A DNA stretch of 64,000 bases from Trichocoleus desertorum ATA4-8-CV12. Its GTDB lineage: Bacteria; Cyanobacteriota; Cyanobacteriia; FACHB-46. The position numbers and the translations under genes were made by a program. Under the pieces are notes generated by a model, which had not been told where the DNA came from, did not search any database, and saw only the letters and a program-made list of their open reading frames with translations. Position 1 is the stretch's first letter. Every line of letters starts with the position of its first letter. Shown here piece after piece: positions 24,921 to 34,103 of the stretch. The DNA lies in assembly GCA_019358975.1 (NCBI GenBank), contig JAHHIL010000008.1:62001-126000 (forward strand). The letters are read 5' to 3'.

Positions 24921-25927
24921 TGAAGAGCCCTCTCAAAAACCTTTAGATATGCTTTGGCAACTTCTGCCTTTTGATGTCGTACTAGGTGTTGCTTTGCGTT
25001 TTCTCGATACGTGGACAATTTACCGGGATGATTCAACAAATCAGCTAATATTTTTGTTAAAGATTTGACATCGCTGTTGGGGAAGGTGACTCCACAAGGC
25101 CCAATCGCATCTTTTAATCCGCCTCCTTCCGAGCCAACTACAACACAACCACAGGCAATACCCTCTAGAGCCACAACTCCAAATGGCTCTTGCCAACGGG
25201 ATGGAACTACTAAAATTTGGTGTGCATTGAGTAAGCGGTTGAGTTCTATTTCAATCTTTGCACCAACAAATTCCACCTGTGTTTCAATACCTAACTCAAT
25301 TGCCTGTTGCCGTAGTTTGCTTTCTTCTGGGCCATTTCCAACAATGGTTAGGCTTGGTGTTAATCCCTTAGCTTTAAGCTGGGAAAGAGCCTCTAGCAGT
25401 AAATCTACTCCTTTATCAGGGACGAGCCGCCCTAGAAAGATTAGTTCGCGATCGCGAATAATTTCTGGGATCAGATAAAAAGTTTCTTCTTGATAGGGAT
25501 TAGGAATCACTGTAGAGGTAGCTGATAAGTGTGCAGCAACAGCAGAGCTAGCTGAGATATTAGTGGCAAAATGAGTAACAAACTGCTTTAAATAGTCTTG
25601 CCAGCCAGGTCTTCCATTAGAGCGGAGATACCAAGTCTGATGAGTAACAAATAGTGGTTTAGGAACCATTAGCAAAGGAAAAATTCCTTTTAAGCTGATA
25701 CAGCCCTGAAAAAAAATATCGCACCAAGAAGTTAGGTATAGAAGATTTTTAAGATTGGGCTTACGAATAACTTCAAACGGAAAATCTTTAATATCTTTGG
25801 TTGGGGTTTGTGAAACTAATTTGACTTCGTGTCCTTGTGCAACTAACTCATAAGCAAGGATGGATACTACAGTTTCCAAACCACCAATTCTTGGATAAAA
25901 ATAAGGGGAGTAAATGAGAATCTTCAT
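24917..25927 (-). CDS. Glycosyltransferase family 4 protein
   Basis: The 336-residue GT-B enzyme starts MKILIYSPYFYPRIGGLETV, with the donor-loop IGG. It has FLGRLVPDKGVDLLLEAL and RWQEPFGVVALEGIACGCVV with E-x7-E in the C-terminal half. It is a compact retaining transferase. It lies 52 nt downstream of an FkbM methyltransferase gene, and its stop overlaps the GTG of the polymerase-like gene. Donor and acceptor are unknown. Confidence 0.9.
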   Translation of the reverse strand: MKILIYSPYFYPRIGGLETVVSILAYELVAQGHEVKLVSQTPTKDIKDFPFEVIRKPNLKNLLYLTSWCDIFFQGCISLKGIFPLLMVPKPLFVTHQTWYLRSNGRPGWQDYLKQFVTHFATNISASSAVAAHLSATSTVIPNPYQEETFYLIPEIIRDRELIFLGRLVPDKGVDLLLEALSQLKAKGLTPSLTIVGNGPEESKLRQQAIELGIETQVEFVGAKIEIELNRLLNAHQILVVPSRWQEPFGVVALEGIACGCVVVGSEGGGLKDAIGPCGVTFPNSDVKSLTKILADLLNHPGKLSTYRENAKQHLVRHQKAEVAKAYLKVFERALQ

Positions 25928-25979
25928 CTCAATAGAGCTCTACTTAATTTGTAGAGAATACTTAAAACGCCTTGTCAGC

Positions 25980-26891
25980 CTAGGATGTACGGCAAGATCT
26001 CCATCCCCAGGTGCTAAGTAACTGCAACGCACGATTTGGATTAACCGTCGCAAGGTAATTAGGTGGTTCCCAGGGATGATGCCATTGTTGTTTCGGGGAC
26101 GTTAATAAGGGCTTACAGAAGCCTTTGCGAATTCTAAAAATTCTATAGCCATGAGATTCCAAATACTTGGTGACTTTGGTGGGATACTGACCGTGTTCTT
26201 CAAAAACAATGTCACGAATTCTTTTGCCAGAAATCCACTCTCCTGCACCCTCTAAAACTTCAAATTCATGGCCCTCAACATCAACTTTAAGTAGATCGAT
26301 TCGGGAAACTTTTACAGATTCATCCAATCTGGTTTTAGGGACTGAATACATCTGCAAAAGACCTTGGGCACTTAGCTTGTGAGAGTCATCTTTCGATATA
26401 AGGGAAGCTTCTCCTGAGTTGTTTTGAGGGATTACCAATAAGCCTTCTCCAGACTGATTAGAAAGAGCAAGCTGTAGTAGCTCAATTTGACTCCATCCTT
26501 GCTCGTGCCGCCAAGTATCGAGAGTTTCGCAAAATTCCCGATAGACTTTGGGATTAGGTTCAAAAGATATAACCTTACCGGACTTGCCAACTTTGCTGGC
26601 CATCAGGCTTGTAACATATCCAATATTCGCCCCTATATCCAGTGCTGTCTCTCCATGCGTTAATAAACGCCAAATTACTTCTGTTAGGCTTAAGTCATAC
26701 ATACCCTGCAACCATATAGAGTAAGCAACTTTATCATCAGGATTTGAGCCTACTCTAACTTTCACGCCCCAAGGCAATAAAACATCCTTAGGATTGCTCT
26801 CTATTTTCTGTAGCGAGAGTAAGGCGCGATGATAGATTTGTTTAGGTCTAAAAAGATATTCGGGGCGATTTAGATAATGAATGACTTTCAT
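25980..26891 (-). CDS. FkbM-family SAM-dependent methyltransferase
   Basis: The 303-residue protein has the FkbM core: TALDIGANIGYVTSLMASKV (SAM motif I, about 82-101), VISFEPNPKVYREF (acidic motif II), and IDLLKVDVEGHEFEVLEGAG, with the family's DVEG-x-E. FkbM-type enzymes O-methylate sugars and other hydroxyl groups; here the glycan made by the operon is the likely substrate. A basic N-terminal segment of about 80 residues (including YHRALLSLQKIESNPKDVLL) precedes the core. The C-terminal part, rich in Trp/Pro (QQWHHPWEPPNYLAT), is unusual and may contact the acceptor. Confidence 0.88.
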   Translation of the reverse strand: MKVIHYLNRPEYLFRPKQIYHRALLSLQKIESNPKDVLLPWGVKVRVGSNPDDKVAYSIWLQGMYDLSLTEVIWRLLTHGETALDIGANIGYVTSLMASKVGKSGKVISFEPNPKVYREFCETLDTWRHEQGWSQIELLQLALSNQSGEGLLVIPQNNSGEASLISKDDSHKLSAQGLLQMYSVPKTRLDESVKVSRIDLLKVDVEGHEFEVLEGAGEWISGKRIRDIVFEEHGQYPTKVTKYLESHGYRIFRIRKGFCKPLLTSPKQQWHHPWEPPNYLATVNPNRALQLLSTWGWRSCRTS

Positions 26892-26906
26892 AACTATACT
26901 TTGGCG

Positions 26907-27599
26907 TTACTGACTTAACTTTTGAGCCATAACTAGTACATTGTCACTAAAACGAACTCCTTTTAAGAAATTACCTGATATACTTTGCCACGAGATGCCA
27001 GGTAGTTTAGGAATACCTCCTGAGTCTGTGAACCTAAATTCCAGTTTTTTAAAACCTACTTCTTGCAAGATGCGTTCAATATCTTTTTGTAAAAGAGCAG
27101 TGATATGTGCTGGATAACATGTATCACTAAAGGCAACAAAATGACCTTGTAAAATCAGGGCTAGTAAAGCTCTCCAGCTTTCATTATTGGGGGTACTGAA
27201 AAGTAATCGTCCCTGAGGACGGAGTAGACGGAACCACTCTCTTACTACTGCCCTTGGGTTTTCTAAATGCTCAATGATTTCTGCTGCAATAATTACATCA
27301 AATGATTGGTCAGGAAAGTTTGTACTTTCATTGAGATCCCAACTAATCCATTTAATCACCTCCTCTAATTCGGAGGGACGAGGGAATAGATCGATTGCGG
27401 TAATTGAATTAAATAAATTGCTAGATTTCAATCTACAAGTTAAGCTGCCTGTTCCAGCTCCAAAATCTAAGACATCACCTTTAAGCTCTAATTCTTTTAT
27501 TGTTTGCTCAAAAGTTGCGTAGATTACACCACTACTAGTACCTCTACTTGCCTTAGAAGCAATTTGTCGTCGAGTTTTAAGAGACTGTAAGGTATTCAA
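26907..27599 (-). CDS. Class I SAM-dependent methyltransferase (UbiE/Methyltransf_11-like)
   Basis: The 230-residue protein contains VLDFGAGTGSLTCRLKSS (motif I), TAIDLFPRP (motif II), DVIIAAEIIEHLENPRAVV and WFRLLRPQGRLLFSTPN, the normal class I methyltransferase series. The DxIIAAEIIEHLENP pattern is typical of enzymes in sugar-modification and lipid gene clusters. The only start is TTG 27599, which overlaps the stop of the upstream gene by 4 nt (TTGA), in keeping with coupling elsewhere in this operon. The substrate is unknown. Confidence 0.85.
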   Translation of the reverse strand: MNTLQSLKTRRQIASKASRGTSSGVIYATFEQTIKELELKGDVLDFGAGTGSLTCRLKSSNLFNSITAIDLFPRPSELEEVIKWISWDLNESTNFPDQSFDVIIAAEIIEHLENPRAVVREWFRLLRPQGRLLFSTPNNESWRALLALILQGHFVAFSDTCYPAHITALLQKDIERILQEVGFKKLEFRFTDSGGIPKLPGISWQSISGNFLKGVRFSDNVLVMAQKLSQ

Positions 27600-28717
27600 T
27601 GTCTATCTCCAGAAGACAACTCTGGGTTGGCTATGCATAGATCTGCAAAGACTTTAGCTTGCGCCTTTAGATTGTGGGCTTGATACCAATTGTAGGCGTT
27701 ATCTGCGATCGCTTGCATTGCTGTTAAGTCTTTCAGAGCAGCGTTAGGCATATCAGGAGCCCAGTAATATTTTCCAGCTTCTATACCATCTGCTGAGTGA
27801 CCTTTTTTGGCGGAATTTATAGTGAGGATTCCATGTGCACAGTAGGCTGCAAAGATAGTTGATTTGGCTAGAAAGCCAGGGGAGTAGTTGAGAAAGCCTG
27901 CTAGAGAGTGGGACAGGATATGGCTAATTTCTGCTGCTGGTAATGCACCTCTCTCAATGACTGCAACTTCTTTAATAAAGGATAGATTTAAACCTGTGGG
28001 TGGTCCTATATCTAAGATTTTCTTAATGCCTAAGCTTTGACAAACTTTTATTAAGGTATCGGCTGAGTCTTGATACACTCGCATTCTAGAAGCACGACCA
28101 CCAAATACTACTAATTGTGGCGATCGCTCTGGCAATGGTAAAACTTGCCTTGGTTCCCCTACTGTAGAGAAAACAGGTAGAACTGGGATTTCTGAGTAGC
28201 TTTTAGGGTTTAACTCCTGGAGTAAATCTGCATAGAGCTGTTTGCTAGTAATGCAGCGATCGCTCAGTTTTGCTAGTCGAGTTGCTAAATTTCTTTGTAG
28301 AGGTGAAAGCCAGAAAGTACTAGTCCAAGGAGGTCCAGAAGCGTAAACCTCATGAAACATCGTGACTAATCGTACACCCGGATTCTTAGCTTTCCAGTTT
28401 TCCAATCCTTCTATCAACCATATAGGGCAACCCCGCTTAGCATAACCATAACCAACGTAGTGTAGGAAAACTGTTGAACTACAATCTTTCGATAGCAAGG
28501 CAAAAAGATCACTAGCTGAATTTATGGTTAATCGAGTAACACAAAATTCATTAAGCTGTCTACTTGCCATCCAATTCGGATCAGTAACAATAAAGTGGGT
28601 TTCTATGCCAAAACTGCTGCGTAGGTAAAGAGCTAGATGCAAAGCGTAATCTCCTACACCATCAACTGCCGGGGGGATACGAGGAACAATACAGGTAACG
28701 GATAGAGGGCTCTTCAT
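27596..28717 (-). CDS. Glycosyltransferase-like (GT-B) protein, divergent
   Basis: The 373-residue protein begins MKSPLSVTCIVPRIPPAVDG, then VGDYALHLALYL, as in GT-B transferases with the P-x-x-x-G-V-G-D-Y loop. A late domain has LVVFGGRASRMRVYQDSADT and IAEISHILSHSLAGFLNYSP-like segments. The classical E-x7-E motif is absent; FLAKSTIFAAYCAHGILTI stands in its place. It is therefore a divergent GT4-related or non-GT4 glycosyltransferase, or an inactive relative. Both ends are coupled to neighbours by 4-nt overlaps (28714-28717 and 27596-27599), tying it firmly into the operon. Confidence 0.7.
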   Translation of the reverse strand: MKSPLSVTCIVPRIPPAVDGVGDYALHLALYLRSSFGIETHFIVTDPNWMASRQLNEFCVTRLTINSASDLFALLSKDCSSTVFLHYVGYGYAKRGCPIWLIEGLENWKAKNPGVRLVTMFHEVYASGPPWTSTFWLSPLQRNLATRLAKLSDRCITSKQLYADLLQELNPKSYSEIPVLPVFSTVGEPRQVLPLPERSPQLVVFGGRASRMRVYQDSADTLIKVCQSLGIKKILDIGPPTGLNLSFIKEVAVIERGALPAAEISHILSHSLAGFLNYSPGFLAKSTIFAAYCAHGILTINSAKKGHSADGIEAGKYYWAPDMPNAALKDLTAMQAIADNAYNWYQAHNLKAQAKVFADLCIANPELSSGDRH

Positions 28718-29685
28718 TTCAAGTGAGCATGATGTTTAACTTGATACCCTAGCTGATATAGTTGGCAACCTGCAAAAGATGGTAGTGATGTACAAAGGGC
28801 CTGTAGCCACCCCATAGGACGTACACGTTTTGCATAGGGATAATACTTGCTTGCAAAAAGTCGTCTAGCTTGGTAGTGTTCCTTCTGCAACAAACACTGA
28901 CTGACAGCATTAACCATGAATGAGGATAGTAGTTCTTCCTTATAAGGTTCGATCGTAGGGTGTACTGGAATAGTTAATAAATAACTGACAAGCTTTTCGA
29001 TCCGTAACCCAGCCCTTGTAGCTGACCGCTCGTGGACACGGTACTCAGATACATAATGAGGGACAAAGGCAAAACGTCCTCCCGCCTGAGCCAAACGAAT
29101 AAACAGCTCAATTTCAGGAGTATTGAGATCCTCTTTAAACCGTAGTTTTTGCACGTCTTGCGTACGGATTAGAGAAGCAGACATTGGTATAGAATTTTGC
29201 CATATTAGGACTTCGGGGTACTGCACCTCACCTGGAAGTAAAACATCACGATGATAGTGCTGAGTGTACTGATAGCTTTCGGATTCTAGACGAACTCCTT
29301 GGCTATTAATGATGTAATGATTGGCGAAAGCTAGATTTATATCAGAATTTATCGCATTTACCATAAGCTCGGTAAAGTTTGGCAAAAGGCGGTCATCATC
29401 CCCAGGAATCACTAAATACTCACCTTCAGCAGCATCAGCGAGAGCATTCCAATTGCCTGCCAAACCTAAATTATATGTATTAAATCGATAACGAACTTTA
29501 GAGTTTTGATTGGCTAGGGCCTCACTCCAAGTGTTTATAGACTCATCTAAGCCATCAGGACGAGGATCTTGACTAATAAGAACTTCAACATTTGAGTATG
29601 TTTGTGCGAGAGCCGAGGCTACTGCTTCCTTTAAATAACTGAGACGGCTATAGGTAGGAATAGCAATTGTTACTAACGGACCCAT
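28714..29685 (-). CDS. Glycosyltransferase family 2 protein
   Basis: The 323-residue GT-A enzyme has VTIAIPTYSRLSYLKEAVAS and SALAQTYSNVEVLISQD (nucleotide-sugar-binding strand), then GEYLVIPGDDDRLLPNFTEL, where GDDD supplies the D-x-D metal site. It is an inverting transferase working at the cytoplasmic side of the membrane. The C-terminal part (FMVNAVSQCLLQKEHYQARR) is helical and without membrane spans. The gene begins 10 nt after the upstream methyltransferase stop and its own stop overlaps the next start by 4 nt. Confidence 0.88.
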   Translation of the reverse strand: MGPLVTIAIPTYSRLSYLKEAVASALAQTYSNVEVLISQDPRPDGLDESINTWSEALANQNSKVRYRFNTYNLGLAGNWNALADAAEGEYLVIPGDDDRLLPNFTELMVNAINSDINLAFANHYIINSQGVRLESESYQYTQHYHRDVLLPGEVQYPEVLIWQNSIPMSASLIRTQDVQKLRFKEDLNTPEIELFIRLAQAGGRFAFVPHYVSEYRVHERSATRAGLRIEKLVSYLLTIPVHPTIEPYKEELLSSFMVNAVSQCLLQKEHYQARRLFASKYYPYAKRVRPMGWLQALCTSLPSFAGCQLYQLGYQVKHHAHLK

Positions 29686-29695
29686 TTGAATAGTC

Positions 29696-30337
29696 TTATT
29701 TTAGACGACAGCAAAAAATAAACTGAAAACCAAATAATCCTGGAAACATGCGGACAGTAGTTCGGTCAAGTAAAGAGCTGATTGAGTGAGGTAAAAATCT
29801 ACGGATTACTGGCAAAGGGAAATTACCATCAGCTTCAGCTTCAATAACTTTGTAACCATTTTGCTCCAAAAGCTCTTGACCTGTTTGCCAATCAAAAAAA
29901 CGAAAATGGGTTTTATCCATTAGGCCTCCATCGGTATATCTGAATCTACCTGTCAAAAATTCCCAACGCTGCTTCCAATACAAAACATTTGGCAAAGCAA
30001 CAATCAAAACTCCATCGACAGTCAAATTACCATGCAATTGACTTAACAATAAGTGAGGGGAATGAAGGTGTTCTAAAATATGACTACAAACAATACAATC
30101 GAATTGTTTTAGATTTTCTAAGGAGAGGTTGTTTAAGTCATCTACTATTACCTGATCTAAATGAGTAGAAGCTACTTCTGCTTCCGTGTTCGAGTAGGTG
30201 ACTCCTACAACTCTACAATCAAAAACTTGCTTGATTTGCTTACCGAGAGATCCAGAACCACAGCCAAGATCCAAAAGATGTTTAGTCGTCTTTGGAATCT
30301 TCTTCAAAACTGGATAATTTACTGCTTCATATAACAT
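29696..30337 (-). CDS. Class I SAM-dependent methyltransferase
   Basis: The 213-residue protein has HLLDLGCGSGSLGKQIKQVF (motif I), VVGVTYSNTEAEVAS (motif II region), FDCIVCSHILEHLHSPHLLL and VDGVLIVALPNVLYWKQRW. The last segment, with RWEFLTGRFRYTDGGLMDKT and HFRFFDW, is a familiar C-terminal pattern of Methyltransf_23-type enzymes in polysaccharide clusters. The target is probably a sugar or lipid intermediate of this operon. It sits 17 nt downstream of the GT2 gene at 30355. Confidence 0.87.
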   Translation of the reverse strand: MLYEAVNYPVLKKIPKTTKHLLDLGCGSGSLGKQIKQVFDCRVVGVTYSNTEAEVASTHLDQVIVDDLNNLSLENLKQFDCIVCSHILEHLHSPHLLLSQLHGNLTVDGVLIVALPNVLYWKQRWEFLTGRFRYTDGGLMDKTHFRFFDWQTGQELLEQNGYKVIEAEADGNFPLPVIRRFLPHSISSLLDRTTVRMFPGLFGFQFIFCCRLK

Positions 30338-30354
30338 AATTAGGATTTGTGAAT

Positions 30355-31209
30355 TTACTCTAATTTAGTTTCAAGGGGATACTTTTGATACCAGTAACTT
30401 AATTTTCGTAAGACATAAAGTATCTCAAGCATCAAGGAAGCAACCGCTATCACAGAGTCCCAAGACAAAGAAAAGCGAAGAATTGTTCTTACACGTACTT
30501 TAATAAGCTGAAACAGAAAAAGGCTCTTTCTGAATTTTTGCTTTCTCTTTCGATGCCAATAATAGATTTCACATTCATGTAGCTTTCCAATTTTATTATT
30601 CAACAAAAATTTCTTGACTGGATGTTCAACCACAGCATTCTCAATAAAATTGAACATATAGCCAGCAAGCTGAATTCTATCTCTTAAATCAACATCCTCC
30701 ATGTGAGGATGAGGAAAATTTTCGTCAAAACCATTCAACTCTTGAAACAATTTTGTTTGGACCATCATATTACATGACCAAAGATAGCCACCTGTAAGAT
30801 TAATAGGTGCATGCTCTAAAGGCGAGTGTATGCCAGCCTCACATATAGTTCTACCTTCATAAACATAAGTATCTGGAACGATCGCGGCTGCAAAACTTGA
30901 GAGCCATCCTGAATTGGGTAAACAATCATCATCTGTAAAGACAAGCCAGCTACCTTGGGCGTATCTAGCACCATTATTTCGATTTGCCGCTGGACCCTTG
31001 CGAGGACCCATCACCCACCTTACCCAGTGATAGCCCTCTAAAATCATCTGCTCTGCTGTTGTTGTAGAGCCATCATCTGTAACAATCACTTCGTATTGAT
31101 TGGCTGGCAGAATTTGAACTTCAGGAGCAAGACAATCTAGGCATTTCGCTAGAAGATTGTTGCGATGGTAAGTAGGAACAATGACAGAAAAAAGTATGCT
31201 GTCGCTCAT
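30355..31209 (-). CDS. Glycosyltransferase family 2 protein
   Basis: The 284-residue GT-A enzyme has FSVIVPTYHRNNLLAKCLDC, then YEVIVTDDGSTTTAEQM and SWLVFTDDDCLPNSGWLSSF (D-x-D site). PHMEDVDLRDRIQLAGYMFN follows and is like the galactosyltransferase-type C-terminal acceptor motif (ED-x-D/E-L-xx-R). A basic, amphipathic C-terminus (HRKRKQKFRKSLFLFQLIKV) and a late hydrophobic stretch suggest membrane attachment. Donor sugar unknown. Confidence 0.88.
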   Translation of the reverse strand: MSDSILFSVIVPTYHRNNLLAKCLDCLAPEVQILPANQYEVIVTDDGSTTTAEQMILEGYHWVRWVMGPRKGPAANRNNGARYAQGSWLVFTDDDCLPNSGWLSSFAAAIVPDTYVYEGRTICEAGIHSPLEHAPINLTGGYLWSCNMMVQTKLFQELNGFDENFPHPHMEDVDLRDRIQLAGYMFNFIENAVVEHPVKKFLLNNKIGKLHECEIYYWHRKRKQKFRKSLFLFQLIKVRVRTILRFSLSWDSVIAVASLMLEILYVLRKLSYWYQKYPLETKLE

Positions 31210-31278
31210 TTTCTAACCTCCACGCCAACAAATGTAAATTAGAGCTTAGTAACAGAAAATTCGCTTTAATACAATAGT

Positions 31279-32364
31279 TTACTTTCTTTTTAAGACCTTA
31301 TCAAATATATCCATCACCGCATTAGAAAAAGATAGTGAATTCATGTAAGTGTCAGCAATTTTCCTGGCTCGCTTACCCATTACTATTGCCTGTTCAGGAT
31401 TGTCTTCGAAAAACTGAATTGCTTTGCGCCAGCCATCAACATCACCTACATTTACCCAAATCCCAATTTCTTCTACTTCAATATCCAAGTCAATAAAAGG
31501 CTGTTTAGTCATAATTACAGGTTTACCCATTCCTAGAGCATCCATCAAGCTAGTAAGCCCTGATAAACTGTTACCTCCAGATAACGGAATTGCTATTACT
31601 CTTGCTTTTGCATAAATTTCTAGCAGTTCGGGGTACATCATGTGTTGCTCATCTGATTGCACTATGACTTTTACATTCCCTCGAAAGGCTTGGAATTCCT
31701 TTCTAAAATCACTTTGTAGACAGATAATCTTAGTCGGCACTTCTGTCAAAGATGCTGCTTTGCCAAAAGTAGAAAAATCTCTACCTGTTCTTCCTGCTGC
31801 TACTATTCCCGTTCCCAACTCTGAAGTTTGAGGATAATAGCCTGGATCAGGCCCCCAAGACAGGATCTCAGACTGGCAAGAAGTATCACTTAATTGCAAT
31901 ATTTGTTCACTAACCTTTGCACTCAAGCTTGGAAATGCATCAGTGCCTTGAATTTGAAGTTTAAAGAATGGAGCCCGAAATTTGTCTAGCCTACCACCAC
32001 GATCTAAAGGATGGTGTGCTACACAAACTATTGGAACTTTAATAAGTCCTAAAGCTCGGAAATAGGTAAGTAAATGGGTTTGCGTTTGGCAAGGTGCATA
32101 GATCAGATCTGCCTGAGCTAGACGCTTCAAGCAAGCCCACTGCTGATCGAGGCAACCAAGAGGTACGAGTGATGGGAGTTTTCCAAGAGACTTATCTACA
32201 AATTGGAAAAATGGCAAATTTTTAAATGGAATCAATTTAACTTCATAACCTCTCAAGTGGAAGTAGTTAATTCCATAAAGATGATGGTTGGGTTTCTCCC
32301 CACGTCTTACTTGTTCCCAAACATATTCGAGAGAATAGTTGTTAACGACAAATACCTGGGGCAT
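31279..32364 (-). CDS. Putative GT-B glycosyltransferase
   Basis: From ATG 32364 the product has 361 residues and begins MPQVFVVNNYSLEYVWEQVR. It shows IVCVAHHPLDRGG, GTGIVAAGRTGRDFSTFGKA, VKVIVQSDEQHMMYPELLEI and IPLSGGNSLSGLTSLMDALG-MGKPVIMT, the last being the sugar-nucleotide-binding end of a GT-B fold. The E-x7-E motif is not conserved. A TTG at 32376 is an alternative that would overlap the upstream gene. It follows that gene's stop by 1 nt. I read it as a glycosyltransferase with unknown specificity. Confidence 0.75.
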   Translation of the reverse strand: MPQVFVVNNYSLEYVWEQVRRGEKPNHHLYGINYFHLRGYEVKLIPFKNLPFFQFVDKSLGKLPSLVPLGCLDQQWACLKRLAQADLIYAPCQTQTHLLTYFRALGLIKVPIVCVAHHPLDRGGRLDKFRAPFFKLQIQGTDAFPSLSAKVSEQILQLSDTSCQSEILSWGPDPGYYPQTSELGTGIVAAGRTGRDFSTFGKAASLTEVPTKIICLQSDFRKEFQAFRGNVKVIVQSDEQHMMYPELLEIYAKARVIAIPLSGGNSLSGLTSLMDALGMGKPVIMTKQPFIDLDIEVEEIGIWVNVGDVDGWRKAIQFFEDNPEQAIVMGKRARKIADTYMNSLSFSNAVMDIFDKVLKRK

Positions 32365-32365
32365 T

Positions 32366-33151
32366 TCAGTTTTCAACGTTTGGAAAAATTACTTGGCTCG
32401 AATAGCGAATTGCTCCTATACCTAAGCCATCCTGAGCGGAATCTTCAACAAACTCATAACAAGAGTAGAAACATTTGATCTCATCCCAGAATTTGGGGAC
32501 GCCTCCAACCCATCTATTAGTTTTCGTACCATAGCGAGTGAGATAATCCGGTACAATGTCGTGGAATACAATAATTCCTTCCTCACGTACGAAGTGCCTA
32601 TATTTTAGAAAATCCTGTTTGACTCCCTCATAATGATGGTCACCATCAATAAATAGTAAATCTAGTTTGCGATCGCCAAGAATCTGCTTCACTTTGTCTA
32701 CAGTATTCTGTTCATAAGACGAGCCGCTCACAAATTCAATCTCCTGTGAAGGCTTAGAAAAGTAACAGAGTTTAAATTGATTCCTGACAAACAAATCTAT
32801 GCCAACCATCAAGCGTACAGAGGGTAGAGCTTGGCTTAGCAAAAAATTTGTTCCTCCATCGGCTGTTCCAATTTCACATACGTATTTTGGGCTTTCGTTC
32901 TTTGCAAATTCTAAAAAGCTAATAATTTCAGATTTAATTTGATGAGGGCCAAACTCCTTAGAGGAAAATTCAAAAAATTCTTCTAGAGTAGAGCATCTAG
33001 CAAAGCAGCCATTTTTTCGCTGCTTATCTTTCGTCTGAGTCCTAAATAAAAATTCTTTTCGTCTCTCTTCCACTACCCAAGATAATTCCTTAATTAGCGG
33101 AAAACGCAAAAATCTACGCCGCGCTCGACCAATAACCACAATTAGCTCCAC
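32366..33151 (-). CDS. CmcI/Methyltransf_24-like class I methyltransferase
   Basis: The 261-residue protein contains YVCEIGTADGGTNFLLSQAL (SAM motif I), RLMVGIDLFVRNQ (motif II), DLLFIDGDHHYEGVKQDFLK (metal-binding D-G-D-H-x-Y-E) and EGIIVFHDIVPDY. The D-G-D-H-x-Y motif places it with CmcI/TylF-related enzymes, some of which O-methylate sugars or antibiotics. The start is GTG 33151. Its N-terminal 50 residues are very basic (RARRRFLRFPL), perhaps for membrane or glycan contact. It is one of five methyltransferases in the operon. Confidence 0.83.
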   Translation of the reverse strand: MELIVVIGRARRRFLRFPLIKELSWVVEERRKEFLFRTQTKDKQRKNGCFARCSTLEEFFEFSSKEFGPHQIKSEIISFLEFAKNESPKYVCEIGTADGGTNFLLSQALPSVRLMVGIDLFVRNQFKLCYFSKPSQEIEFVSGSSYEQNTVDKVKQILGDRKLDLLFIDGDHHYEGVKQDFLKYRHFVREEGIIVFHDIVPDYLTRYGTKTNRWVGGVPKFWDEIKCFYSCYEFVEDSAQDGLGIGAIRYSSQVIFPNVEN

Positions 33152-33342
33152 TTCAAATTAGTGTTGTTTTTTATATAAAACTTAAATCTATAGCCATAGA
33201 GTATGAATTCGCCAATTACGCTTACTTGCAAAAGTAAAACTTTAAAGTTATCTACTGTCAGCATTTTTTGCTCAAACCTAACCAACTCCTTGAATTTTTC
33301 CAAAAACACAAAACAATCTATTTTATCCTCAGCTCTATTCAT
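33142..33342 (-). CDS. Possible small protein linking two methyltransferase genes, unknown
   Basis: The 66-residue frame begins MNRAEDKIDCFVFLEKFKEL and fills the gap between the two methyltransferase genes. It overlaps the upstream stop by 8 nt and the downstream start by 10 nt, so it could be translated by coupling. The sequence is basic and hydrophobic and has no known motif. It may be real, or only a leftover of a gene lost from this AT-rich region; confidence is low. Confidence 0.35.
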   Translation of the reverse strand: MNRAEDKIDCFVFLEKFKELVRFEQKMLTVDNFKVLLLQVSVIGEFILYGYRFKFYIKNNTNLKWS

Positions 33343-34057
33343 TTATAGAGAGGTAATCTTTTTGAACTAAAATAATGGAGAAGCCAGACTTAGTCACAAA
33401 TTCATATCCGAACTGCTCTAAGTATTTTACGATACTGCTGTTGATAGCATCTTGAAAAGATACTTTATGTTTTTCAAAAACAAGTATTTTAGGCTTAAAT
33501 AAGTCCCAATCATTAGACATCAAGACTATTTCATCCATTCCCTCAACATCAATACTCATAAAGTCAATTTCAGTATCTTTAGGCAGGTATCGTTTTAAAA
33601 CACTCTTTAAAGTTAGAGTTTTTAGCTTACAGCTGGAAACTAGTTTTACGCTTCCTGAGGAAATTAGTTGTTCTGCCGTTTCCTGATTGCATGTATCAAA
33701 AGGTGATTGTTCGAAAGTGAAGAAACTAACATCTTCCTCCTTATCGGATATACAAAGCTCCAAATTAATATCTCTTGGCCTTAAAACTTTAAACAAATCC
33801 ATACTGCCAGCTCTTGCATCAACATTAATACCTTGCCATCCCTTGCAATAAAAATGATAAGTATTGGAGAGAAGAACAGGATGGAAAGCCCCAATATCTA
33901 CATAGAACCCTTTGTTCTTATCATGAGTGAGGAATCTAACAATCATGTCCTCAGCAAACTGTGAATGAGAATAATAAAAGCTAGGGTATATATTTGCCTT
34001 GAACTTTGCCCACACCCTAAACCTTATTAGTTGTTTTATAACTTGTAGTATGTTCAC
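33335..34057 (-). CDS. FkbM-family SAM-dependent methyltransferase
   Basis: The 240-residue protein shows GFYVDIGAFHPVLLSNTYHF (motif I), GWQGINVDARAGSMDLFK, and IDFMSIDVEGMDEIVLMSND with the family's DVEG. The N-terminal SQFAEDMIVRFL is typical of FkbM proteins found in exopolysaccharide clusters. It starts at GTG 34057. The two FkbM enzymes of the operon (this and 25980-26891) are only distantly alike, so they probably methylate different positions. It lies 46 nt downstream of the flippase-like gene. Confidence 0.87.
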   Translation of the reverse strand: MNILQVIKQLIRFRVWAKFKANIYPSFYYSHSQFAEDMIVRFLTHDKNKGFYVDIGAFHPVLLSNTYHFYCKGWQGINVDARAGSMDLFKVLRPRDINLELCISDKEEDVSFFTFEQSPFDTCNQETAEQLISSGSVKLVSSCKLKTLTLKSVLKRYLPKDTEIDFMSIDVEGMDEIVLMSNDWDLFKPKILVFEKHKVSFQDAINSSIVKYLEQFGYEFVTKSGFSIILVQKDYLSINE

Positions 34058-34103
34058 GATTCTATTTTCAAAAATTACAGTTATAGATAGGTAGTCTAAA
34101 GCG

